Shown piece by piece: positions 22,348-29,666 of a stretch of DNA of 40,138 bases. The stretch covers positions 1 to 40,138 of the forward strand of contig CAMKDG010000016.1 in the NCBI GenBank assembly GCA_946411205.1, read 5' to 3'. How positions within the stretch are numbered: position 1 is the stretch's first letter; each line of letters starts with the position of its first letter. Source of the DNA: an uncultured Desulfotomaculum sp. (GTDB lineage: Bacteria > Bacillota > Desulfotomaculia > Desulfotomaculales > Desulfotomaculaceae). Both the position numbers and the translations under genes were made by a program. The notes beneath the pieces are model-generated. The model saw nothing but the letters and a program-made list of their open reading frames with translations. It did no database searches and was not told the origin of the DNA.

Positions 22348-22953
22348 TTACTTATTAAGTCTGACTGACAGAAGTGTTAAGGAGCCCTGCAAACGGGAAC
22401 TCAGATTGATAAACTGAAAACCTGCAAAGGGGATATTATCGTAATGCTTCCGCCAGGCCAATTTTACATCCAGCTCAAAGGGGAAATCGTCAATTTGCAT
22501 CTGCGCCTTAATGGGTTGTTTAGAATGGAGTATTTCTTCCAGTTTGGGAACCAGATACACCATCATACCTCCGGCGGAGAAATTTACCAGAGCACTTTGT
22601 GTTTGTAAGGCTCCAGACCAAAAGAGTATGTTAGTAGAATGATGGGCGCGGAGAAACCTTCTTTCTTGGGAATCCAATAAAATTTCTGGCATGTGCAGGC
22701 CATAAAATGTATCGGTTTGTGTTCCTAGTATGCCTACCATTGTTTCTGCCTGATAGAATCCTTGGGGTAAAGAAACACCTACTTTAACCCGTTGGTTTTT
22801 TTGTAAGACCAGCACTTGGTTCCCCTCTTTAGGCAGGTTAACCCAAAAGTAATCTGGTTCCACTTTAGTTACCATGGCATTAAATGGTGGCTGAATATCG
22901 GCTTGGAGTATGATTTTTTGTTTGGGAGTGATTATCTCCTTTCCCTTGGACAT
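22348..22953 (-). CDS. PilZ-domain c-di-GMP-binding protein (YcgR-like)
   Basis: 201 residues: an N-terminal YcgR/PilZN-like beta domain (about 10-92) and a C-terminal PilZ domain (about 95-198). The c-di-GMP contacts are present: R98-x3-R102 (in ERRFLRA) and N124-x-S126-x2-G129. YcgR-like proteins slow the flagellar motor or change motility in response to c-di-GMP. No flagellar gene is adjacent, but an HD-GYP protein lies elsewhere in the window. Start ATG 22953; the purine signal is weak (GGCGGTG region). Confidence 0.85.
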   Translation of the reverse strand: MSKGKEIITPKQKIILQADIQPPFNAMVTKVEPDYFWVNLPKEGNQVLVLQKNQRVKVGVSLPQGFYQAETMVGILGTQTDTFYGLHMPEILLDSQERRFLRAHHSTNILFWSGALQTQSALVNFSAGGMMVYLVPKLEEILHSKQPIKAQMQIDDFPFELDVKLAWRKHYDNIPFAGFQFINLSSRLQGSLTLLSVRLNK

Positions 22954-23155
22954 AGCTTTTCACCGCCCTCTATACATAATTAAAAACAGATTTAAAATGA
23001 TTAAAGTAAATAGTTTCTCTAGTCATGGTAAAAACCCTGTTGAGTAAACCATTTTTTAAAAGAAAAAACCCTTAAATTGCAAGAGTTAGCAGGAGTTTAA
23101 AGGGAAATGTCAAAGTTACTTAGTTATCGAATTCAAAAAAATTTGGGGGGTAGTC

Positions 23156-23857
23156 ATGGTAAACGGAACGATTTTAATTGCAGATGATGATCGGCGTATC
23201 GTTAAAATCATCACCCATAGTTTAGAACAGGAAGGTTACAAAGTAATGGCTGCCCAAGATGGCGAGGAAGCCGTGAGATTGGCAACAACCTTGCACCCAG
23301 ATCTAGTGATTATGGATATTATGATGCCTAAACTGGATGGTTTAGAGGCATCCCAAAAGATAAAAGCCAAAGTTGACGTACCTATTATTATCCTGTCAGC
23401 AAAGGATGATGTAGTGGATAAAATTGTCGGATTTAAGATGGGTATTGACGATTATCAAACCAAGCCCTTTAGTCCGGCAGAGTTAGCTCTAAGGGTAAAA
23501 GCAGTATTGCGTCGAAGTAAAGGTAATCAAGAGCAAAAGAGAAATAAAGAAATATTAGAATACCCCCATGTTTACATTGAATACGCAACTCGCTTGGTTC
23601 GTATCTGGGGACAAGAAATCAGCCTGACCGCTAAAGAATTTGATATGCTTTGGCTGATGGCTTCTCATCCTTCTCAAATTTTCTCCCGCTTACAGCTATT
23701 AGAAAAAATTTGGGAAAGTCATTATGAAGGTGATGAAGACACCGTTACAGTACATGTTAGAAGGTTACGACGGAAAATTGAACAGGATGCCGCCAATCCA
23801 GATCTTATAAAAACCGTTTGGGGTGTGGGCTATAAATTTGAGGCTCCCAAACAGTAA
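23156..23857 (+). CDS. orphan OmpR-family response regulator
   Basis: 233 residues with a receiver domain (Asp10-Asp11-Asp12, phospho-acceptor Asp54 in MDIMMP, Lys103 in TKPF) and a winged-helix domain (about 135-230) with VTVHVRRLRRKIE as recognition helix. It is very similar in layout to the regulator at 8553 but has no kinase gene next to it; both neighbours on the right read the other way and end in a shared terminator. Start ATG 23156 after GGGGGG. Its kinase must be encoded elsewhere. Confidence 0.92.
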   Translation: MVNGTILIADDDRRIVKIITHSLEQEGYKVMAAQDGEEAVRLATTLHPDLVIMDIMMPKLDGLEASQKIKAKVDVPIIILSAKDDVVDKIVGFKMGIDDYQTKPFSPAELALRVKAVLRRSKGNQEQKRNKEILEYPHVYIEYATRLVRIWGQEISLTAKEFDMLWLMASHPSQIFSRLQLLEKIWESHYEGDEDTVTVHVRRLRRKIEQDAANPDLIKTVWGVGYKFEAPKQ

Positions 23858-23890
23858 AAAATAGCCTTTGGTCACAACCAAGGGCAAAAT

Positions 23891-23943
23891 TAATACAAAA
23901 AGAGACTTCGCGATTTTTTGCCGAAGTCTCTTTTTTTGTATTA
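23891..23943. terminator. bidirectional terminator between the regulator and ylbF-like gene
   Basis: A long inverted repeat, 23891-23910 with 23922-23943 (about 20 bp with a 2-nt asymmetry), holds A-rich and T-rich outer arms. It serves the two convergent genes. Confidence 0.85.
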
Positions 23944-23950
23944 ATTTACT

Positions 23951-24331
23951 TTACTCAGCAGTTTCCTCTTCATCAACAGGGAGCGTTTCCTCAGAGGCTC
24001 GAATGCCTGCCCGAATCTTAGTGCTGATTAAGGACATAACTCCTTGAAACTTCCCATGGGCTTCGAAAGAAGCCTTAACGACGGGATTTTCAATAGCTTT
24101 AGCCTCGGCTTCCTGCATATTTTTTTTATCTACATCAGATAAAGGAATACCAGCTAACTTTTTCTTTTGAATGTCCATCTGCAGTTGTTGAAGTCCTTCT
24201 ACCAGTTGGCGGGCATTTTCATCATGCAGAAGAGCAGCTTCAGCATTTTTCATGTTTTGGTATTCTTCTGTTTCGGAGAGAATTTTACCCAGTTGAATAC
24301 AGAGATCTAATGCTTCATCAATTTTTGCCAA
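23951..24331 (-). CDS. YlbF/YmcA family protein
   Basis: A 126-residue all-helical protein of the Com_YlbF family, matching by the N-terminal ALDLCIQLGKILSET helix, a long charged coiled helix (about 40-75) and the NPVVKASFEAHGKFQ motif. In Bacillus subtilis YlbF, YmcA and YaaT form a complex that affects RNase Y, biofilm formation, competence and sporulation. Start: TTG 24331, with GGAGGTG 7 nt ahead. The acidic tail after residue 112 is probably disordered. It is transcribed after the YkgJ-type gene, 66 nt apart, possibly as one unit. Confidence 0.85.
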   Translation of the reverse strand: MAKIDEALDLCIQLGKILSETEEYQNMKNAEAALLHDENARQLVEGLQQLQMDIQKKKLAGIPLSDVDKKNMQEAEAKAIENPVVKASFEAHGKFQGVMSLISTKIRAGIRASEETLPVDEEETAE

Positions 24332-24397
24332 CAGTTTTCACCTCCTATTCCATATCTTCTCCAAAATATAACAAAATCCTTCAACTTAGAAAAACCC

Positions 24398-25132
24398 TTA
24401 AAACTGGAAAAGGGTGGCCTTTTCTATAAAGCCATTTAACAGTTCCTTTTCTCCGCTATCAGTAAATTGCTTCATCACCTTAATTTTTCGGGCTCTAGCA
24501 CCGTTGCCCAACACTGTATTACACAAGTGGATGGGATAGGGTAGCAGGGTGCCTTCCTGATCTACTAGTTCTTGGGAGAAAAAGTTATAGTCTAGTGTGC
24601 CGATTTGAACCGCCAGCCCAGCCATTGAGGATTTGTCTTGGTAGCCTTCCGGGAAAATCACTTTATCGCACCAAGCTAAATCATAATTTACAATTTCCTC
24701 AGGAATTGTAATGTCGTATTCTTCTTTAAATTTTTTGGCTAAGTGTTTTAAACCACGATCGCCAATTTCAAAATCTTCTTTGGATAGTAATCCATAGGCC
24801 CGACAGGAGAAGGGGCGCACTTGGTAAATGGAGCATTTGTTGTCTTGTCCTAAGAAGGGACAGGTTTGCTCGGTATCCACCAGTTCCAGATAAAAGTACT
24901 CAGTGGATTTCTTTAGAAGTTCCTGCCAACGATCTTTCATATTGTCACGAATGTATTTATACATATTTAAATACTCAATAAAGAAAGCCGGGGGACTACC
25001 CCATTTGCAACATGCTGCACAACTGGCACAGGTGCTCTCGGGTAACATAGCGTAAGCCTTGTTAAGTTTGGCAAAAAGCTCGTTCTGTTCAGCCTTTCCC
25101 AGGGCAGAATAAAGTTCGACTTGTTGCAACAT
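24398..25132 (-). CDS. YkgJ family cysteine-cluster protein
   Basis: 244 residues. The N-terminal half holds the Zn/Fe-chelating YkgJ pattern: CASCAACC at about 35-42, a TCPFL near 90, KCSIY near 99 and a VRPFSCRAYG near 105-114. Such proteins bind a metal or Fe-S cluster through eight conserved Cys; function is not settled. The C-terminal ~100 residues have further Cys and His. AAGGAGATG precedes ATG 25132. It is divergent from the hdrCB-sat block with a 567-nt region between them. Confidence 0.82.
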   Translation of the reverse strand: MLQQVELYSALGKAEQNELFAKLNKAYAMLPESTCASCAACCKWGSPPAFFIEYLNMYKYIRDNMKDRWQELLKKSTEYFYLELVDTEQTCPFLGQDNKCSIYQVRPFSCRAYGLLSKEDFEIGDRGLKHLAKKFKEEYDITIPEEIVNYDLAWCDKVIFPEGYQDKSSMAGLAVQIGTLDYNFFSQELVDQEGTLLPYPIHLCNTVLGNGARARKIKVMKQFTDSGEKELLNGFIEKATLFQF

Positions 25133-25409
25133 TTAAGCTCATCTCCTTCAAGTTAACTATCAGCTAGTACCAATTATAACAAATATCCAGTTGGCTGGCG
25201 ACAGATTCGGAAACAAAAAAATAACGGCATAATAAAGAGGGGAACTGTATAAAGTAATAATAGGAGTTTGTCATTATAAAAAATAAATATTTCAGTGTAA
25301 CGGTGCAGGATTATAGGACAAGATAGCGAATAAAGTTACAACAAGCACAAGCGATTGTCGAAGTAACCAGCTTGATTAGTTTCCTAATGTGAAAAACGAA
25401 GCATTTTTG

Positions 25410-25466
25410 GTGAAAAATGTCAACTTAACGATACTACTTGTCAATTAAAAATAGTAATGATATATT
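25410..25466 (+). promoter_or_regulatory. hdrCB distal promoter with near-match CRP/FNR site
   Basis: TTGTCA (25438-25443), a 17-bp spacer and TATATT (25461-25466) form a good promoter. GTGA-N6-TCAA at 25410-25423, one base off the palindrome found at asrA and sat, is centred about 56 bp upstream of the predicted start. The surrounding 25133-25699 gap has no gene. Confidence 0.5.
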
Positions 25467-25519
25467 TAGTATTATAATTTGTCAGGTAGTTGACTAAAAA
25501 ACCTTTACTAATTCATTTT

Positions 25520-25549
25520 TTGAATTTATAAGACTTTATAAAATATAAC
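25520..25549 (+). promoter_or_regulatory. hdrCB proximal promoter
   Basis: TTGAAT (25520-25525), an 18-bp spacer and TATAAC (25544-25549), giving a leader of about 143 nt before ATG 25700. It may work together with the distal promoter. Confidence 0.5.
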
Positions 25550-25699
25550 TTTACACCTAAACATAAGGGGGTGTCGGGGGAATCTTGCGTTAGTTCGTGT
25601 GCGGATATTCACAAGCCGTTTGGTTAGTGAGTATCGGTTTGACGGTTTGGGAGTTGCCAGACTGTATGGAAGAATGCCCGAAGGGAAGTGAGAGAGTAA

Positions 25700-26302
25700 A
25701 TGTCTGAAGCTGTGGCAAAGGAAAAGGCAACAGTAACATACGATTCGGAGTTTACTAAAAAGGTTTATGGGATGGAGAACGGCAAATGGGTAAAAATGTG
25801 CATGCAGTGTGGGATTTGTCCTACTACCTGTGCACTTAAGGAGAAAATGGATCTTTCACCCAGACGCATTATTCAGCTCATCCGGGCCGGTCGTAAGGAT
25901 GAAGTCCTAAAGGCCAACACTATGTGGTTATGTACTTCGTGCTATACCTGTGCCTGTCGATGTCCCCGTGGGGTTCCAATGATGGATGTAATGCATGACC
26001 TCCGTCACTTGGCTGTGGAGAATGGAATCAAACATAACTCCCAGTCTATGGCCGAAGTTTATGAGAAAGATGTTACTAAGCGTGGACGTATTTGGGAAGG
26101 TGGACTTACCTTAAATTACGGTTTGAAAATAGGATTAGGGAATGCCATTAAAATGGCACTGGATATGCAAGACGTAGGTAAGGGTTTAATGCTCCACCGC
26201 CGCTTACCATTATTGCCGCCCAAGGGTGTTAAAGACCCTGCTAAATTGCGTGAGGTTTTAAAACGAGCTGCTGAAATTGCTCAGAAGGAGGGTGGTCACT
26301 AG
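25700..26302 (+). CDS. hdrC: HdrC-like Fe-S subunit of the APS-reductase electron pathway
   Basis: 200 residues with two [4Fe-4S] motifs, CMQCGICPTTC (about 34-44) and CTSCYTCACRCP (about 78-89), the HdrC pattern. In methanogens HdrC passes electrons to HdrB; in Gram-positive sulfate reducers hdrC and hdrB stand near qmoAB and are thought to replace the membrane subunit QmoC. This one precedes sat by two genes. No membrane segment is seen, so it is cytoplasmic. The hdrB ATG (26304) directly follows the hdrC stop, and a GGAGG at 26287-26291 inside hdrC serves it. Exact partners are inferred from gene order. Confidence 0.88.
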   Translation: MSEAVAKEKATVTYDSEFTKKVYGMENGKWVKMCMQCGICPTTCALKEKMDLSPRRIIQLIRAGRKDEVLKANTMWLCTSCYTCACRCPRGVPMMDVMHDLRHLAVENGIKHNSQSMAEVYEKDVTKRGRIWEGGLTLNYGLKIGLGNAIKMALDMQDVGKGLMLHRRLPLLPPKGVKDPAKLREVLKRAAEIAQKEGGH

Positions 26303-26303
26303 T

Positions 26304-27173
26304 ATGAAATACTCAATTTATCCCGGCTGTTCAAGTGAAGGAACCGCTGTTAGTTACCATCACTCTGCAATGGAAGTGGCTAAGGTATTGGGACTAGAGC
26401 TTAAAGAGATAGAAGATTGGAACTGTTGTGGCTCCACCGTTTTATCCAGTGTCACCGGCCAGTTTGCTGCCGATGTATTAGCTTCTAGAAACCTGGCGTT
26501 GGCTGAAAAGATGGGCCAAGAGGATGTAGTTACCACCTGTAGTTCCTGCTATGCCATTTTGGGCAACGTCAATAAAAAATTTGCCGATAATAAGTTTAAA
26601 TATAACGCTAATGATGCACTTAGTAAGGATAGCCTTAGTTACGATGGTAAACTAAAGGTTCGTATGTTACTGGATGTTATGGTTTCCGATTTGGGGTTAG
26701 AAAAAATTGCTTCCAAAGTAGTCAAGCCTTTAAAGGGACTTAAGGTAGCCGGTTATGTAGGTTGCCAAACTGTCAGAGCACTCAGGGAATTCGACAACTG
26801 TGAAAACCCGACGTTTCTTGACAATGTAATTGAATGTCTGGGCGCAGAGCCGGTTGATTTTTCTCATAAACTCAAATGCTGTACCGGCATCATGGCAATG
26901 ACTTCACCCGAAGTAACTATTTCGGCCTTATACCCGATTTTAAAGAGTGCCTACGAAGCAGGGGCAGATTTAATCGTTACCCCCTGTCCTCTGTGTCAGA
27001 TGAACTTGGATGCTTTTCAAATTAAGGTCAACAAAGCCTATGGCACCAAGTATAATATACCTGTACTTTTCTTTACTCAACTAATGGCCCTTGCCTATGG
27101 TCTAGACCGCAAGGCCGCCGGACTGGATTATTGTATTGTATCTCCCAATAACGCTCTGAAGCAGTGGGTTTAG
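26304..27173 (+). CDS. hdrB: HdrB-like subunit with two CCG domains
   Basis: 289 residues. Two cysteine-rich CCG domains are present: Cys9 with NCCGST near 42 and TCSSCYA near 80, then GC(QT) near 153 with LKCCTGI near 192 and TPCPLCQMN near 231. In heterodisulfide reductase these domains bind noncubane [4Fe-4S] clusters and reduce a disulfide. Here it should exchange electrons with a thiol/disulfide or quinone pool on behalf of QmoAB. The start at ATG 26304 fits the family N-terminus (KYSIYPGCS); the longer frame from 26277 overlaps hdrC without reason. Confidence 0.88.
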   Translation: MKYSIYPGCSSEGTAVSYHHSAMEVAKVLGLELKEIEDWNCCGSTVLSSVTGQFAADVLASRNLALAEKMGQEDVVTTCSSCYAILGNVNKKFADNKFKYNANDALSKDSLSYDGKLKVRMLLDVMVSDLGLEKIASKVVKPLKGLKVAGYVGCQTVRALREFDNCENPTFLDNVIECLGAEPVDFSHKLKCCTGIMAMTSPEVTISALYPILKSAYEAGADLIVTPCPLCQMNLDAFQIKVNKAYGTKYNIPVLFFTQLMALAYGLDRKAAGLDYCIVSPNNALKQWV

Positions 27174-27368
27174 AAAAGGTAGCAAAAAGCAACTATTATT
27201 GCAAATACTTTTTTGCACAAATTCTAATAAATTTATAAAAGGTAGCAGGAAAACCAAAAACTAGCGAGAATATGTAGTATTAATCACAAGTAACGGAGCC
27301 TTGCAATACCAACTGGCACCTGCTTAGATAGAGAGAGCGGGGGTGCCTGTTAACATCAGATAATTCAA

Positions 27369-27427
27369 GTGAATATGATCACGTATAGTTTTTAAAATGT
27401 GACACGCTTGAATTGGTTTCATAAAAT
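27369..27427 (+). promoter_or_regulatory. sat promoter with CRP/FNR-type palindrome
   Basis: GTGACA (27399-27404), a 17-bp spacer and TAAAAT (27422-27427) form the best promoter upstream of sat. The palindrome GTGA-N6-TCAC at 27369-27382 is centred about 59 bp upstream of the predicted start near 27434, close to the class I position (-61.5) of CRP/FNR activators. The 398-nt gap holds no gene. Confidence 0.55.
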
Positions 27428-27571
27428 AAAACCCTGGCAGGGGTTGGTTATGGCTAATTAACAATCTGATGTAAACAGTGTACCAGCTAAGTGGTATAAA
27501 ACTATAAGTGTTTGTATTCACAAATCAGGACATGGTCCAATTTTAAAAAAAACAAGGAGGCATGTTGCACT

Positions 27572-28747
27572 ATGGCATTAGTTCAACCGCATGGTGGAAA
27601 ATTAACCCCTGTATTGGCCCCGAAAGAACAATGGGCCGAACTGAAAGCCAAAGCTGAATCCCTACCGGTTATCCGTATGAGCTCCCGTGAAACTTCCGAC
27701 TGCTTAATGCTCGGTATGGGTGCTTTCTCCCCTCTGACAGGTTTTATGTCTCAAGCTGACTATGAAGGCGTTATTGCTGACATGCACTTGGCAAACGGTT
27801 TAGCTTGGCCCCTGCCTGTAACTCTGGCAGTTACCGCAGAACAAGCCGAAGGCATCGCTGCTGGTCAAGAACTGGCTCTGGTTGACGACGAGTCTGGCGA
27901 GTATGTTGCTATCATCACCGTTGCTGATAAGTATGGTTATGACAAAGTAAAAGAATGCAAATCCGCTTTCTTTACCGACGATGCTGACCATCCTGGCGTA
28001 CAAAAAGTGATGGCTCAGGGCGAAATTTATGTTGGCGGCGACATCGTAACTTTCACCGAATTAGGTTACGACGAGAAATATGCCGGCTACTATGCTCACC
28101 CTGCCGAAACTCGCGCTCTGTTTGAGTCCAAAGGCTGGAGCACCGTTTGTGCTTTCCAAACCCGTAACCCTCTGCACCGCTCCCACGAGTTCCTGTGCAA
28201 GATTGGTAACGAAGTTTGTGATGGTTTGTTCCTGCACCCCATCGTTGGTAAACTGAAGAAGGGTGATATCCCTGCTGAAGTTCGTTTCGAAGCTTACAAA
28301 GCTCACATGAAATATTACTTCAACGAAAAAACCATCGAAATGCGTGTATATCCTATGGAAATGCGTTATGCTGGTCCTAAGGAAGCTATCCTGCACGCTG
28401 TATTCCGTCAAAACTTTGGTTGCTCCCACATCCTCGTTGGTCGTGACCACGCTGGTGTAGGCAGCTACTATACTTCTTACCAAGCTCAGGAAATCTTTGA
28501 TGCCTTTAAGCCCGGCGAACTCCTTTGCCAGCCCATCAAAGTTACCTCTGCTTACTATTGCACCAAGTGCCAAGGTATGGCTACCGAAAAATCTTGCCCT
28601 CACGGTCCAGAAGATCGTATCGCCATCAGCGGCACCAAGGTTCGTGAAATGTTTGGTAGAGGCGAATTGCCCCCGCTCGAATTCGGACGTAAAGAAGTTC
28701 TGGAAATTCTCACCAAGTACTACCAAGGCTTGGATAGCGGCAAGTAA
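27572..28747 (+). CDS. sat: ATP sulfurylase (sulfate adenylyltransferase)
   Basis: 391 residues. It activates sulfate with ATP to APS and pyrophosphate, the first step of dissimilatory sulfate reduction. The PUA-like N-terminal domain (about 1-165) is followed by the catalytic domain with the ATP-binding QTRNPLHRSHE near 195-205 and GRDHAGVG near 290. A Cys pair cluster near 329-341 (CTKC ... C) fits the zinc site seen in bacterial/archaeal Sat. Start: ATG 27572 with AAGGAGG at 27554-27560; the longer frame from 27512 crosses the ribosome binding site. Codon use is strongly biased as in very highly expressed genes. Confidence 0.96.
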   Translation: MALVQPHGGKLTPVLAPKEQWAELKAKAESLPVIRMSSRETSDCLMLGMGAFSPLTGFMSQADYEGVIADMHLANGLAWPLPVTLAVTAEQAEGIAAGQELALVDDESGEYVAIITVADKYGYDKVKECKSAFFTDDADHPGVQKVMAQGEIYVGGDIVTFTELGYDEKYAGYYAHPAETRALFESKGWSTVCAFQTRNPLHRSHEFLCKIGNEVCDGLFLHPIVGKLKKGDIPAEVRFEAYKAHMKYYFNEKTIEMRVYPMEMRYAGPKEAILHAVFRQNFGCSHILVGRDHAGVGSYYTSYQAQEIFDAFKPGELLCQPIKVTSAYYCTKCQGMATEKSCPHGPEDRIAISGTKVREMFGRGELPPLEFGRKEVLEILTKYYQGLDSGK

Positions 28748-28768
28748 TTGTTCTTGACCCCTGCTAGC

Positions 28769-28820
28769 TTGTAGAATGTTTTAAAATTAAATAAAGAACA
28801 GTATTTTCGCCATTCTACAA
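28769..28820 (+). repeat. 10-bp inverted repeat after sat
   Basis: TTGTAGAATG at 28769-28778 pairs with CATTCTACAA at 28811-28820 across an AT-rich 32-nt loop. No T-tract follows, so it may stabilise the 3' end of sat mRNA or be a partial terminator. It lies in the 439-nt sat-aprB gap. Confidence 0.5.
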
Positions 28821-28889
28821 TACTCGACAAAAAATTTCTGTCTGCCAGTTGACAATATGATCTTGGCATAGCAAAAACAGGTAAAACTT

Positions 28890-28930
28890 CGTTGATACAG
28901 TGTGGTTATCAAACCGACACTGTATCAACG
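28890..28930 (+). repeat. 14-bp hairpin between sat and aprB
   Basis: The perfect arms 28890-28903 and 28917-28930 extend inward by GGTT/AACC around an ATCA loop with one bulged G. There is no T-tract. The strong stem 250 nt before aprB could be an mRNA processing or stabilising element in a differentially expressed operon. The remaining part of the gap holds a GGAGG at 28973-28977 without a start codon at proper spacing and no other gene. Confidence 0.55.
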
Positions 28931-29186
28931 GGATACTCCCCCCGACTGCTGGCTACTGATAACCAGATCAGAGGAGGTGGTTAGGTCCATAAGTTATCTA
29001 TCTGAGGCTTATCCTAAGGTTATGTCAATAAAACCCATTCGGAGTCTTCCGAAGTAAATACCAGGAATTAATTTGCCGGTAGCGGGGAGACAAGTTCTGT
29101 TACAAAGACATCATACTTTATTCTTACTTCATTATTATGGCTTAAAGACGATAGTCTTTAAAAATTAGCAATAGGGAGGTAAAAAA

Positions 29187-29630
29187 ATGCCTAGTTTTGT
29201 AATTGCTGAAAAGTGCGATGGTTGCAAGGGTCAGGACAAAACCGCTTGCATGTACATCTGCCCCAACGACCTGATGGTTCTGGACAGAGAAATAATGAAA
29301 GCCACCAACCGTGACGTTTCCCAGTGCTGGGAATGCTACTGCTGCGTTAAGATTTGCCCTCAACAGGCTATCGACGTTCGTGGTTATGCTGACTTTGTTC
29401 CCATGGGCGCTAGCTGCGTACCTCTCAGAAGCTCCGACAGCATTATGTGGACCGTTAAGTTCCGTAATGGCATGCTGAAGCGTTTCAAATTCCCCATCCG
29501 TACCACTGCTGAAGGCGCTGCAGAACCCGCTGGCGGTTACACTGTAGACCAAGAAGATCTGAACAATCAACTTCTGTTCACCGAGCCCTACTCTGTAGGT
29601 ACTCCTGAACTGCCTGCCTTAAAGAAGTAA
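29187..29630 (+). CDS. aprB: APS reductase beta subunit
   Basis: 147 residues, a ferredoxin-type subunit. Two [4Fe-4S] motifs are seen: CDGC ... CMYICP (about 10-28) and CWECYCCVKICP (about 47-58). The C-terminal tail (about 80-147), rich in Pro and acidic residues, wraps the alpha subunit in known structures. It feeds electrons to the FAD of AprA in the cytoplasm. AGGGAGG lies 8 nt before ATG 29187. aprA follows after 36 nt with its own GGAGGAGG, so the two are cotranscribed. Codon use is strongly biased, as in sat. Confidence 0.96.
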   Translation: MPSFVIAEKCDGCKGQDKTACMYICPNDLMVLDREIMKATNRDVSQCWECYCCVKICPQQAIDVRGYADFVPMGASCVPLRSSDSIMWTVKFRNGMLKRFKFPIRTTAEGAAEPAGGYTVDQEDLNNQLLFTEPYSVGTPELPALKK

Positions 29631-29666
29631 TTTCAGTTAATCAACTATCGGAGGAGGTTTAATATA

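Noticed and set aside
25353-25359. Spo0A-box-like TGTCGAA upstream of hdrC
   Set aside because: A single 7-mer match is expected by chance and it is far from the predicted promoters.
28061-28726. Long open frame antisense to sat (about 220 codons)
   Set aside because: sat has all family motifs and a ribosome binding site; its very strong codon bias leaves few antisense stops. The antisense frame has no start signal and no recognisable protein. Similar antisense frames in aprA, qmoB and asrC were dropped for the same reason.
28971-29060. Short frame after GAGGAGG in the sat-aprB gap
   Set aside because: The only start (GTG) overlaps the ribosome binding site and the frame has 26 codons with no further support.
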